From: Streptomyces sp. CB01249
Lineage (GTDB): Bacteria; Actinomycetota; Actinomycetes; Streptomycetales; Streptomycetaceae
Direction of reading: 5' to 3'
NCBI RefSeq assembly: GCF_001905735.1
Contig: NZ_LISW01000009.1
Location: forward strand, 470,666 to 534,665
Length of the DNA stretch: 64,000 nucleotides
Under the pieces are notes generated by a model. That model searched no databases, was not told the origin of the DNA, and worked only from the letters and a program-made list of their open reading frames with translations. The position numbers and the translations under genes were made by a program. Each line of letters opens with the position of its first letter. Position 1 is the stretch's first letter. Of this stretch, positions 17,321-25,899 are shown one piece after another.

Positions 17321-17929
17321 ATGACAAGAAACGTGCACCTTCGCGATCGCGTCGCGGTCGCGATCCTCGACGCCGCAGCGATGCTGCTCGCCCGGCGGGG
17401 CGAGAGCGTCAGCATGGCGGACGTCGCGGCGGCCGCCGGCGTGGGCCGCACCACTCTGTACCGCCACTTCCCCAGCCGCGAGACCCTGCTGGACGCCCTG
17501 TCCCAGGAAGCGTGCGCCGAACTGATCGGCAAGCTGGCGGACGCGGGGCTCGACCGCGTGACCGTGCCCGAGGGCGTGGCGCGGGTCAGCCGGATCGCGA
17601 TGAGCCAGGCCGCCAAGTACCAGGCCCTGATGTGCATCCACGGCAAGCCCGCCATGCCCGACGAGACAGCCCGCCGCCTCATGGAACCCCTCACCGCCCT
17701 GTTCGTACGCGGCTCCGCCGACGGCACCTGGCGCACGGACCTCGGCCCCGACACCCTCCTCGACCTCTACAGCGCCCTCCTCCAGGGCGCCCTGGGCCAG
17801 GCCCTGCACGCCAAACTGGGCGTGGAACCCGCTGCCGCCGCCGTCACCTCGGTCTTCATGCACGGCGCGGGCACACGGCGCCCGGCGAACGAGAACCTGG
17901 TGAACAGCCCGTCCACGGCGGGGTTCTGA
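17321..17929 (+). CDS. TetR-family regulator of the adjacent efflux pump
   Basis: A 202-aa regulator with an N-terminal helix-turn-helix (about 10-55; MADVAAAAGVGRTTLYRHF) and a C-terminal ligand domain. ATG at 17321 gives the normal spacing to the first helix; an open frame extends to 17261 but would add a tail unlike the family. TATCTT at 17307 could be its -10 box, giving a very short leader. Divergence from the DHA2 transporter at 15586-17076 suggests that it represses it and responds to its substrates. Confidence 0.88.
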   Translation: MTRNVHLRDRVAVAILDAAAMLLARRGESVSMADVAAAAGVGRTTLYRHFPSRETLLDALSQEACAELIGKLADAGLDRVTVPEGVARVSRIAMSQAAKYQALMCIHGKPAMPDETARRLMEPLTALFVRGSADGTWRTDLGPDTLLDLYSALLQGALGQALHAKLGVEPAAAAVTSVFMHGAGTRRPANENLVNSPSTAGF

Positions 17930-17934
17930 GGCGC

Positions 17935-19419
17935 TCAGCCGACCGCCGCGCTCCAGCCCTGCTCCGTGGCCACGTACAACGCGCCCTGGTGCAGGTCGAG
18001 GCTGCTGGGACCGGTGGCCTTCCCGGTACGGGCGAGCTCGCCGGGCCCCTGGAACGCGGTCACGGCGAGGCGGAAGGCGTGGGGCTCGGCGCAGCTCAGA
18101 GTGCGCAGGCGCCACGGCGCACCGGGCTCCGCCGGAAGAGCCAGTTGGAGCTGGGCCTCGGCGGGATGCTCCGTGCGGTAGCCGGCGCGGGCGGCCGTCC
18201 AGGCGGCCATGACGAGAGCGGCGCTGCGGGGCGGTTCCGGGCGCCGAGTCGCTTCGGTGAGCGGGGAGGGCGCGCCTACGCGGTCCTCACCGGCCCCGAT
18301 GAGGTCGTCGCGACCCGCGCCGGACCTGAGGATGTGCGCGAACATGCGGGCGAGGACCGGGCCGCCCCGGTCGGCCCAGGCGCGGATCAGGTCCCGGAAG
18401 GCCGCCTCACGGTCGGCGCGCGGCGCGGAGCCGGCGGCGACGATCGCGGCCCCCGCCCCTTCGAAGACCCGGCACAGGTCGCGTACGGGCACCCGGTCGG
18501 CATGGCCGGGATACCGCACCGTGCGGATCTCCCACATCACGTGCCGCAGCAGCACGGCGGCGGCATGCGCGTCGGGCCCCAGCTCCCCGTCCTGCGGTGG
18601 CGGGTCGGGCCGGTCCGAGCGTTGACCCCGGGGCGGCGTCACGGCGTCGGCGCGTCGGCCGGCGGCGGAGCGGTGCCATGAACGGTCGTCGCACCAGTAC
18701 TCGGCGACGTCGGCTCGAAGGCGGCCACCCGCCCCCACGGACACGGCGATCCCGTCGGCCCGTGGGTCCAGGACCGCGCCCCGCAGGTCCGACAGGTCGA
18801 AGGTGGCCTCGGTGACGCGGTCCAGCGCGATGTTCAGCAAGGCGGGGTCCGCGGCCCCGCCCTCCTCGACGGCGAACCTCCGGGGAACGGCCAGCTGCAG
18901 CAGGGCGGTCAGGTCCCGGCCGGCGCGTTCCACTCGCAGATGGCTCACCTCGGCCGCCGACAGGTCGTAGTCGGGGAGCAGTTCCTCCACACACTCCCGG
19001 GTCACCGGCCGGGGCAGGGGCGCCATGACGTGTCCGCGATAGTCCCGGCCCGGGACGTACGGCGCGGCCGGGGAGAGCAGTGGGCCGATGTCGTACCCGG
19101 CGAGGGCGGCCTGCTCCGTCATCCACCCGCGGCGGCGCTCGCTGATCCCGGCCATCCATGTCAGGGCGGCCAGCGCCCGCCGTTCACGCTTGTGCGCATG
19201 GGCCGAATGCGCGGCCCTGAACAGCGGGAAGAGGTTGTTGTCCCATACGTCGGAGGCCGCCCGGATCGCTTCCCGGTCGTACCAGCGGGCATCCGCCGCT
19301 GCCTCGGCAATCCGGACCACCGAGCGGTCCAGGAGCGCCGCCAGTACGGCCATGGCCGGGGCGGCGTTGACCCCTTCGGGGGAAACGCCGGACGGCTGCG
19401 GGGCGGCAGGGGGTGTCAT
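17935..19419 (-). CDS. Uncharacterised 494-aa protein
   Basis: I do not recognise a domain. The coding character is strong (third-position GC, few rare codons) from ATG 19419, next to a Pro/Ala-rich N-terminus, down to TGA at 17935. The protein is soluble-looking, rich in Ala, Arg and Asp, with no membrane helix or signal. The segment around 60-130 (KRERRALAALTWMAGISERR) is helical; the middle part has beta-like stretches; the last 100 residues resemble a small beta domain. It converges on the TetR gene with five bases between stops and is divergent from the MHS transporter. The open frame continues upstream to 20904 but there it is antisense to the transporter. Confidence 0.72.
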   Translation of the reverse strand: MTPPAAPQPSGVSPEGVNAAPAMAVLAALLDRSVVRIAEAAADARWYDREAIRAASDVWDNNLFPLFRAAHSAHAHKRERRALAALTWMAGISERRRGWMTEQAALAGYDIGPLLSPAAPYVPGRDYRGHVMAPLPRPVTRECVEELLPDYDLSAAEVSHLRVERAGRDLTALLQLAVPRRFAVEEGGAADPALLNIALDRVTEATFDLSDLRGAVLDPRADGIAVSVGAGGRLRADVAEYWCDDRSWHRSAAGRRADAVTPPRGQRSDRPDPPPQDGELGPDAHAAAVLLRHVMWEIRTVRYPGHADRVPVRDLCRVFEGAGAAIVAAGSAPRADREAAFRDLIRAWADRGGPVLARMFAHILRSGAGRDDLIGAGEDRVGAPSPLTEATRRPEPPRSAALVMAAWTAARAGYRTEHPAEAQLQLALPAEPGAPWRLRTLSCAEPHAFRLAVTAFQGPGELARTGKATGPSSLDLHQGALYVATEQGWSAAVG

Positions 19420-19599
19420 GCCCGGGATCGTCGCACGAACCGGGCCGTGCCATCCGGCTGCGTACGCCCCAGTTCCATGGTGCCCCCGCGCACACCCCCG
19501 CCGAGAACTGTGGTGTCCCGCCACATACGCCCCTGACCTGCCCCTTCCTACGGTGTGGCGACACGTCCCCCGTCCCCCGACCGCCCGGAAGTGGTACCC

Positions 19600-20991
19600 A
19601 TGGCCGACGCAGCATCCGCTCCCCCACCGCCCTCGCACCTGCGGCGCATCGTCGCCGCCAGCCTCATCGGCACGACCATCGAGTGGTACGACTTCTTCCT
19701 CTACGGGTCGGCGGCCGCGCTGGTCTTCAACAAGCTGTTCTTCCCGGACTCCGAACCGCTCGTCGGGACGCTGCTGTCCTTCCTGACGTACGCGGTCGGC
19801 TTCGCCGCACGGCCCATCGGGGCGTTGGTGTTCGGCCACTACGGCGACCGGCTCGGGCGCAAGAAGCTGCTGGTGCTGAGCCTGCTGATGATGGGCGGGG
19901 CCACCTTCGCGATCGGGCTGCTGCCGACGCACGCGACCGTCGGCGTGGCCGCGCCCGTGCTGCTCACCCTGCTCCGGCTGGTGCAGGGGTTCGCGCTCGG
20001 CGGTGAGTGGGGCGGGGCCGTCCTGCTGGTGTCGGAGCACGGGGACGCGAAGCGGCGCGGGTTCTGGGCGTCGTGGCCGCAGACCGGTGCGCCGGCCGGT
20101 CAGTTGCTGGCCACCGGGGTGCTCTCCGCGCTCACCGCGCTGACCTCGGACGCGGCGTTCGAGTCGTGGGGGTGGCGCATACCGTTCCTGCTGTCCGGGG
20201 TGCTCGTGATCATCGGTCTGTGGATTCGTCTCTCTGTCGACGAATCGCCTCTGTTCAAGGAGGCCCTGGCCCGCGCCGACGAGCGGAAGGCCGCTTCCGG
20301 GGGCGCCGAGAAGATGCCCGTCGTGGCCGTGCTGCGGCACCACTGGCGCGATGTGCTGGTCGCCATGGGGGCGCGGATGGCGGAGAACATCAGCTATTAC
20401 GTGATCACCGCGTTCATCCTCGTCTACGCGACGACCGCGGCGGACCTGAGCAAGCAGACGGCGCTCAACGCCGTGCTCATCGCGTCGGCCTTCCACTTCG
20501 CCGTGATCCCGCTGTGGGGCGCGCTCTCCGACCGGGTGGGGCGCAAGCCCGTCTATCTGGTGGGCGCGGCCGGCGTGGGCCTGTGGATGTTCCCGTTCTT
20601 CGCGCTGATCGACACCCGGAGCTTCGGGAACCTGCTGCTGGCCGTCACGGTCGGGCTGTTCTTCCACGGGGCGATGTACGCACCGCAGGCGGCGTTCTTC
20701 TCGGAGCTGTTCGCGACCCGGATGCGCTACTCGGGCGCGTCGATCGGCGCGCAGTTCTCGTCCGTCGCGGCGGGCGCGCCCGCACCGCTCATCGCCACGG
20801 CCCTGCTCGCCGACTACGACAGCTCGACACCCATCGCCCTGTACGTGATAGCCGCCGCGCTCCTCACGGTGCTGGCCCTGGTCTGCGCCAAGGAGACCCG
20901 CCACCGGGACCTCGCGGAGGTCGGACCCGGGTCCGCCTCGGGGTCGGGGGCGGAGGCCGAGGCGCCCCGGGACGCCGCGCGCACCGTCTGA
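19600..20991 (+). CDS. MFS transporter, metabolite:proton symporter (MHS) family
   Basis: A 463-aa protein with 12 membrane helices. MHS-family marks are ASLIGTTIEWYDFFLYGSA in helix 1, GHYGDRLGRKKLLVLSL between helices 2 and 3, RLVQGFALGGEWGGAVLLV in helix 4 and RIPFLLSG in helix 6. The family takes up organic acids or osmolytes (shikimate, alpha-ketoglutarate, proline betaine); the substrate here is open. ATG 19600 is chosen over 19555 because GGAAG precedes it and helix 1 follows at the usual distance. It is monocistronic, ending at a strong hairpin. Confidence 0.9.
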   Translation: MADAASAPPPPSHLRRIVAASLIGTTIEWYDFFLYGSAAALVFNKLFFPDSEPLVGTLLSFLTYAVGFAARPIGALVFGHYGDRLGRKKLLVLSLLMMGGATFAIGLLPTHATVGVAAPVLLTLLRLVQGFALGGEWGGAVLLVSEHGDAKRRGFWASWPQTGAPAGQLLATGVLSALTALTSDAAFESWGWRIPFLLSGVLVIIGLWIRLSVDESPLFKEALARADERKAASGGAEKMPVVAVLRHHWRDVLVAMGARMAENISYYVITAFILVYATTAADLSKQTALNAVLIASAFHFAVIPLWGALSDRVGRKPVYLVGAAGVGLWMFPFFALIDTRSFGNLLLAVTVGLFFHGAMYAPQAAFFSELFATRMRYSGASIGAQFSSVAAGAPAPLIATALLADYDSSTPIALYVIAAALLTVLALVCAKETRHRDLAEVGPGSASGSGAEAEAPRDAARTV

Positions 20992-21010
20992 TCCGGGCTC
21001 CGGAAAGCAC

Positions 21011-21037
21011 GGGAGCCGGGCGGTCCGCCCGGCTCCC
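21011..21037. terminator. Bidirectional terminator between convergent MHS transporter and NUDIX genes
   Basis: GGGAGCCGGGCG, a 3-base gap, then CGCCCGGCTCCC: a perfect 12-bp stem midway between stops at 20991 and 21064. Confidence 0.8.
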
Positions 21038-21063
21038 GCTTCATGTCTGCTCCCGCTCCGTGT

Positions 21064-21546
21064 CTACTCCTGCGGGGCGGTGGACTCGAACCAGGTGGGT
21101 CCGTCGGTCAGCGCCTGCTTGATCCGCAGCAGTGCGAACTCGGCCAGGTCGGGCAGCGCGTCCACGGGGAACCAGCCGACCTCCAGCGACTCGTCGTCGT
21201 TGACCCGGGCCGTGCCGCCGGTGGCGCGGCAGCGGAAGGTGATGTCGAGGAACTGGCAGCGGTCGCCGTTCTCGTACTGGATGGGCGGCAGCGCCTGGGT
21301 GAGGACGACCCGCTCCGCCACGCAGCGCACGGCGGTCTCCTCGTACACCTCGCGCTCCGCCGTCGTCGCGGGCTGTTCGCCCGGCTCGGAGATGCCGCCG
21401 ATCACGGACCACTCGCCGGTGTCGGCACGGCGGCCGAGGAGCACTCTGCCCTCGGCGTCGAAGACGACGGCGGTGACACCGGGCAGCAGGAGCAGCTGCT
21501 GCCCGGCGGTGGCACGGATCTCGCGGATGAAGTCAGGAATGGCCAT
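21064..21546 (-). CDS. NUDIX hydrolase
   Basis: A 160-aa pyrophosphohydrolase. The NUDIX box runs GISEPGEQPATTAEREVYEE (about 50-69), with the metal-binding REVYEE intact; the Gly usually following EE is replaced by TA. A Pro/Trp-free N-terminus and the GRRADTGEWSVIGG run are typical of ADP-ribose or nucleotide-sugar type enzymes, but the substrate cannot be assigned. It ends against the terminator shared with the MHS transporter. Confidence 0.9.
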   Translation of the reverse strand: MAIPDFIREIRATAGQQLLLLPGVTAVVFDAEGRVLLGRRADTGEWSVIGGISEPGEQPATTAEREVYEETAVRCVAERVVLTQALPPIQYENGDRCQFLDITFRCRATGGTARVNDDESLEVGWFPVDALPDLAEFALLRIKQALTDGPTWFESTAPQE

Positions 21547-21575
21547 GCGACGACCCTACGTGGCGGGCCGTCCGT

Positions 21576-23171
21576 TCAGCCGGCCCGTCGTGCGCGCACC
21601 GCCAGGGCGCCCGCCCAGCCGAGCGCGCCGAGCGCGAGCAGGACCAGGATGCCCTCGGGCAGCGGTCCCATCCGGGTCGCCGGGGTCAGCGAGGAGCGCA
21701 GCGGCACCTCGTCCACCAGGGCGTCCGGGGTAAACATCTTCGTCTTCTCGGCCACCGTGCCGTCCGGGCGGATGATGGCGCTGACGCCGCTGGTGACGGG
21801 GACGACGACGGCCCGGCTGTGCTCGACCGCGCGCACCCGGGACATCGCGAGCTGCTGGTACGTCATCTCGCTGCGGCCGAAGGTGGCGTTGTTGCTAGGG
21901 ACGGCGATCAGCTGGGCGCCGTGCTCGACCGTGTCGCGTACGGCGTCGTCGAACGCGGCCTCGTAGCAGGTGACCAGACCGGTGTAGGTGCCCCCGAGGT
22001 CGAAGACGCCGACCTTCTTGCCGGGGCCGAAGTCGCGCTGCACCCGGTCGACGTCCGAGCTGAAGATGCGGACGAAGGAGCGCATCGGCATGTACTCGCC
22101 GAATGGCTGGATGTGCCGCTTGTCGTACGTGGCGACGGGGCCCTTGTCCGGTTCCCACTGGATCAGGGTGTTGCGCAGGGGGCCGCTGTCGGGCTCGACC
22201 ACCGCGCCGATGACGGTCGGCGCCCCGATGGCCTTCACGGCGTCGTCGATGACGATCCGCGCGTCCGGGTTGCGGTACGGGTCGAGGTCGGAGGAGTTCT
22301 CCGGCCACAGGACGAGGTCCGGCTGCGGGACCTTGCCGGCCTTCACGTCCCGGGCCAGCTGCTCCGTACGCTTCGCGTGGTTGTCCAGGACCGCGCGGCG
22401 CTGGGCGTTGAAGTCGAGGCCGAGGCGGGGCACGTTGCCCTGGATCGCGGCTACGGTCGCGGTGCCGTCCTCGGCGGAGTCGTCCACGAGCGGCAGCGAC
22501 GCGAAGGCCGCCGCCACGGGGACGAGGACGGCCGCCGCGGCCACGGCGGCCGCTCCTCGCCGGAGCTCACCGGCGGACCGGTAGTGGGCGAAGCGGCGCA
22601 CCGCCTCGAAGAGTCCGAAGCCGCAGAGCACCACGGCGAAGGAGAGCAGCGGGGTGCCGCCGAGCGCGGCGAGCGGCAGGAAGACGCTGTCCGCCTGGCC
22701 GAAGGCGATCTTGCCCCAGGGGAAGCCGCCGAACGGAACCCGGGCGCGGACCGCCTCGTCCAGCGTCCAGACCGCGGCCGCCCACAACGGTCCGCCGGGG
22801 AGCCGGGAGACGGCGGAGATGCCGATGCAGCCGACCGCGACGAACAGCGCCTCGGCGGCGGCGAGGGCCAGCCACGGCACCGGGCCGACCTCCTCGCCGG
22901 TCCAGTGCAGCAGGGGCAGCATGAAGCCGAGCCCGGCCAGCAGCCCGAGCCCGAACGCGGCGCGGGCCCGGCGCTCGAACAGCACCCAGCCGAGCAGGGC
23001 GAAACCGGGCAGAACCAGCCACCACAGGGGCCGGGGAGGGAAGCTGAGGTACAGCATCACGCCGGAGAGGACGGCGGCCCCGGGCCGCACGAGGCGCTGG
23101 GGCAGCCCGCCTGCGCGAGAGGCGGGGGCGGGGCTCTGCGGTTCGCCGACCTGGGCGATGGTGGTGCTCAC
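21576..23171 (-). CDS. lnt: Apolipoprotein N-acyltransferase
   Basis: A 531-aa membrane enzyme that N-acylates the lipidated cysteine of lipoproteins. Eight or so hydrophobic segments (about 25-230) precede a nitrilase domain carrying the triad: Glu in LWPENSS, Lys in YDKRHIQPFGEYMP and Cys in VTCYEAAF. A final membrane helix lies near 505-525. GTG 23171 is chosen since the open frame upstream to 23246 is Arg-rich and unlike the family. Lipoprotein substrates in this window include the binding proteins at 5970 and 55527. Confidence 0.93.
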   Translation of the reverse strand: MSTTIAQVGEPQSPAPASRAGGLPQRLVRPGAAVLSGVMLYLSFPPRPLWWLVLPGFALLGWVLFERRARAAFGLGLLAGLGFMLPLLHWTGEEVGPVPWLALAAAEALFVAVGCIGISAVSRLPGGPLWAAAVWTLDEAVRARVPFGGFPWGKIAFGQADSVFLPLAALGGTPLLSFAVVLCGFGLFEAVRRFAHYRSAGELRRGAAAVAAAAVLVPVAAAFASLPLVDDSAEDGTATVAAIQGNVPRLGLDFNAQRRAVLDNHAKRTEQLARDVKAGKVPQPDLVLWPENSSDLDPYRNPDARIVIDDAVKAIGAPTVIGAVVEPDSGPLRNTLIQWEPDKGPVATYDKRHIQPFGEYMPMRSFVRIFSSDVDRVQRDFGPGKKVGVFDLGGTYTGLVTCYEAAFDDAVRDTVEHGAQLIAVPSNNATFGRSEMTYQQLAMSRVRAVEHSRAVVVPVTSGVSAIIRPDGTVAEKTKMFTPDALVDEVPLRSSLTPATRMGPLPEGILVLLALGALGWAGALAVRARRAG

Positions 23172-23365
23172 CCGGCGGAGTCTACGGTGACGGCCGGGCC
23201 ACGCGGGAGCCCCGTCCCGATGGCGGAATCCCGACCACCGCATCATTTCTCCGCATCTTCCGCCCGTATGACCGATGCGGCCGTTAACCTGTGCGCCAGT
23301 CCCCCGCCGACGGGCCGGCTCCGGCCCTCGCGTACGGGACGGTCACAGGCCGGGGGACGGACGTG

Positions 23366-24478
23366 ATGGCTGAATCTGTGGGGCGGGGGCCCGAGCGGGG
23401 GAGCGCCTCCGACGCCGTCGGCGCGCTGATCCTCGCCGCCTGCGCGGTCTGGGCGCTGATCAGCGCGGCGGGGCGGGAGACCCGGCCCGAAGGGGTGCTG
23501 CTCGCCCTGCTCGCCGTCGCGGCGGGCTTCGCCTGCGGGCGCATCTGCGGCACGCTGCTGCCGGTGGCGACCGCCGCGGGCGCCGCGCTGGCGGCCCTGC
23601 TCCTGGCCCTTGTCTGGCGGCACGGCATGCCCGGTGCGACGGCCACCGCTGACCACGCGCCGGGGCAGACCGGGGGCGCGGCCGCGCTGCTGGTCCTGGC
23701 CGCCGGGGCGGCGTGCTGCGCGGCGGCGGGGGCCGGGAGCCGGGGAGCCCGTACGGCGCTGCGGCTGCTGGCGCTGGGCACCGCCGGGGCCTCGTTCGCG
23801 CTGGGCTCGGTGGCCGGGTCTGCGGCGGCGCTCGGGGTGCTGGTGTGTTCGCTGGCCGCCGTCCGGACGCGGCGCCGGCTGCTGGGGCTCGGCGGCCTCG
23901 CGCTGGTGGCGGTGCTGGTCGTCGGGACCTCGTGGGCGCTGGCCGAGGAGGTGCTGCCCGAGGGGCTCACGGTCTCGCTGGAGGGGCAGCTCACCCGCAA
24001 CCGGGTCGAGTTGTGGCAGGACGCCGCGCGGTTGGCGGAGGAGCATCCGGTGCTCGGGATCGGTCCCGGCCGGTTCGCCGAGCTGAGCCCGACCGCGCAG
24101 CAGAGCCTCGGTTCGGACGGGAAACCGCATTCGGCTCCGTGGCAGCAGGCCGCCGAGCAGGGGGTCGTGGGGGTGGTGCTGCTGGGCGCCGCGTTCGGCT
24201 GGCTGCTGTACGCGCTGTGGCGCTCGCCCCGGTCCACGGCGGTGGTCCTGGCGGCGGGGGCCACGCTCACGGCGCTGGCCGTGCTGGCGAGCGTGGGCAA
24301 CGCGCTGAGCTTCACCCCGGTGACGGCAGGCGCGGGGCTGCTGGCCGGGCTGGCGTCGGCCAGGCGGCCGATCGGCGCGGGCGAGCCGTGCGGGCCGGAC
24401 GGGGAGGACGGCGAGGAGGACGGGGTCAGGCCCCGGCCGGGAAGCCCGAGGACGGCAGGTGCAGCCGGGCCCGGATGA
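23366..24478 (+). CDS. O-antigen ligase/polymerase-like membrane protein
   Basis: A 370-aa polytopic protein with roughly ten hydrophobic segments. The long loop contains RVELWQDAARLAEEHPVLGI followed by GPGRF, the hallmark of the Wzy/WaaL (O-antigen ligase) superfamily, and a conserved His in KPHSAPWQQAAEQG. These enzymes join glycans on undecaprenyl carriers; in a Gram-positive the role would be in a cell-wall or extracellular polysaccharide, which is inference. ATG 23366 has GGGGGA upstream (GTG 23363 is an alternative). Its 3' end overlaps the convergent PH-domain gene by 53 bases. Confidence 0.8.
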   Translation: MAESVGRGPERGSASDAVGALILAACAVWALISAAGRETRPEGVLLALLAVAAGFACGRICGTLLPVATAAGAALAALLLALVWRHGMPGATATADHAPGQTGGAAALLVLAAGAACCAAAGAGSRGARTALRLLALGTAGASFALGSVAGSAAALGVLVCSLAAVRTRRRLLGLGGLALVAVLVVGTSWALAEEVLPEGLTVSLEGQLTRNRVELWQDAARLAEEHPVLGIGPGRFAELSPTAQQSLGSDGKPHSAPWQQAAEQGVVGVVLLGAAFGWLLYALWRSPRSTAVVLAAGATLTALAVLASVGNALSFTPVTAGAGLLAGLASARRPIGAGEPCGPDGEDGEEDGVRPRPGSPRTAGAAGPG

Positions 24479-24989
24479 ACCGTACGCCCGCCTCGGCGTC
24501 GTCCACCGTGATGGTGAACGTGCGGCCGTCGCCGAGCCGCAGCACCAGGCCCTCGCCCCGGCGCACGACCACGGCCGTGCCCTTCTCGGGGCGCCAGCGG
24601 TAGCCCCAGCCGCCCCACTGCCGGGGGTTCACATGGGGCGCGAAGTCGGCGGCCACCACATGGGTGAGCAGGATGCGGCGGCGCGGGAGGCCCATGTGGC
24701 CGCAGCGGACCTCCAGCGCGTCGCCGTCGACGCGGACGGCGACGTTCACGAAGGCGAGGGTCCCGAACAGCATGAGCAGACCGGCGGCCACGCAGCCGAT
24801 CACCGACATCAGCAGCGGGGCGATGCCGGAGGTCCAGTTCGAGCTGACGGCGAGCTGGATGCCCAGGGCCAGGCAGGCGGCGCCCAGGGCCGCGAGGACC
24901 CACTGGGTGCGGTTGGTGGCCCGGCCGACCCAGACCTGCGAGTGGGTGCCGGTTCCGGTGCGCTTCGGTTCTCCGGGGTGCTCCCTCAT
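24426..24989 (-). CDS. Small membrane protein with a PH-like domain
   Basis: A 187-aa protein with two membrane helices (about 30-50 and 58-82) followed by a beta-rich cytoplasmic domain that looks like a bacterial PH domain (DALEVRCGHMGLPRRRILLT and GEGLVLRLGDGRTFTITVDD). The arrangement is common in actinobacterial proteins of unknown function. The stop lies inside the end of the convergent ligase-like gene. Confidence 0.75.
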   Translation of the reverse strand: MREHPGEPKRTGTGTHSQVWVGRATNRTQWVLAALGAACLALGIQLAVSSNWTSGIAPLLMSVIGCVAAGLLMLFGTLAFVNVAVRVDGDALEVRCGHMGLPRRRILLTHVVAADFAPHVNPRQWGGWGYRWRPEKGTAVVVRRGEGLVLRLGDGRTFTITVDDAEAGVRFIRARLHLPSSGFPAGA

Positions 24990-25058
24990 GCCGAGCAGCG
25001 TACTGAAGAACGGGCGTCCGGGGAGGGCTCCGAAGGCTGTGGCTCGGCCGTCGGGAGG

Positions 25059-25841
25059 TCAGCGGACGGAGCCGACGGCGGCCAGTCCGCGCCCTTCCGG
25101 GTAGGTCAGAGCCGCCGGCGGCAGCTCCGAGACGCGTCCGCTGAGGATGACCGCGATGGACGAGGAGGGTTCGGCCGACGGAGCGGGTTCGGCACCGATC
25201 CGGCGCAGCGCCTGGGCGGCGACCGCCTCGGCGGACCCGTACAGATCGACGTGGCGCCGGGCGGGTCCGCCGACGGCCTCGCGGATGCGCTCGGCGACGA
25301 GCTCGTAGTGGGTGCAGCCGAGGACCACGGCCCGGACGTCGGGCGGGGTCAGCGCGGCGGCGGCGGCGATCGCCTTCTCGATGGCGTCCTCGTCCGCGTA
25401 CTGCACGGCGTCGGCGAGGCCGGGGCAGGGCACCTCGGTGACGGCGGCGGACCCGGCGAACGCGCCGATCAGTCCGCGCTGGTACGGGCTGCCGGTGGTG
25501 GCCGGGGTCGCCCAGATCGCGACGGAGCCGCCGCCCGCCGCGGCGGGCTTGATGGCGGGGACGGTACCGACGACGGGCAGGCCCGGTTCGAGCTCGGCCC
25601 GCAGCAGCTCCAGCGCGTGCACGGAGGCGGTGTTGCAGGCGACGATCAGCGCGTCGGGCCGGTGCGCGGCGGCGGCGCGGGCCACCGCGAGCGCGTGGGC
25701 CTGCACACCCTCGGGGGCGCGGCCCCAGGGCATGTTGTCCGGGTCGGACGAAAGGACCAGATCGGCGTCCGGCCTCAGTCGGCGTACTGCGGCGGCGGCG
25801 GCGAGCAGTCCGATTCCGGAGTCCATGAGCGCGATCTTCAC
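25059..25841 (-). CDS. Aspartate/glutamate racemase superfamily protein (MurI-like)
   Basis: A 260-aa protein with both racemase cysteines: CNTAS near 89 and GCTHYEL near 195, plus the N-terminal MDSGIGL corresponding to FDSGVGG of MurI. Glutamate racemase makes D-glutamate for peptidoglycan. Some motif positions deviate from canonical MurI (DPDNMPWG in place of the D-x-x-x-x-PYG run), so it may be a paralogue with another amino acid substrate. It is divergent from the glycosyltransferase at 25900 with a 58-base gap. Confidence 0.82.
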   Translation of the reverse strand: MKIALMDSGIGLLAAAAAVRRLRPDADLVLSSDPDNMPWGRAPEGVQAHALAVARAAAAHRPDALIVACNTASVHALELLRAELEPGLPVVGTVPAIKPAAAGGGSVAIWATPATTGSPYQRGLIGAFAGSAAVTEVPCPGLADAVQYADEDAIEKAIAAAAALTPPDVRAVVLGCTHYELVAERIREAVGGPARRHVDLYGSAEAVAAQALRRIGAEPAPSAEPSSSIAVILSGRVSELPPAALTYPEGRGLAAVGSVR

Positions 25842-25899
25842 CCGGTCACCATAGTCGACCGCCCTTGCGGTCCCCGCTCAGTGGTGCAGACTTCCGCCA

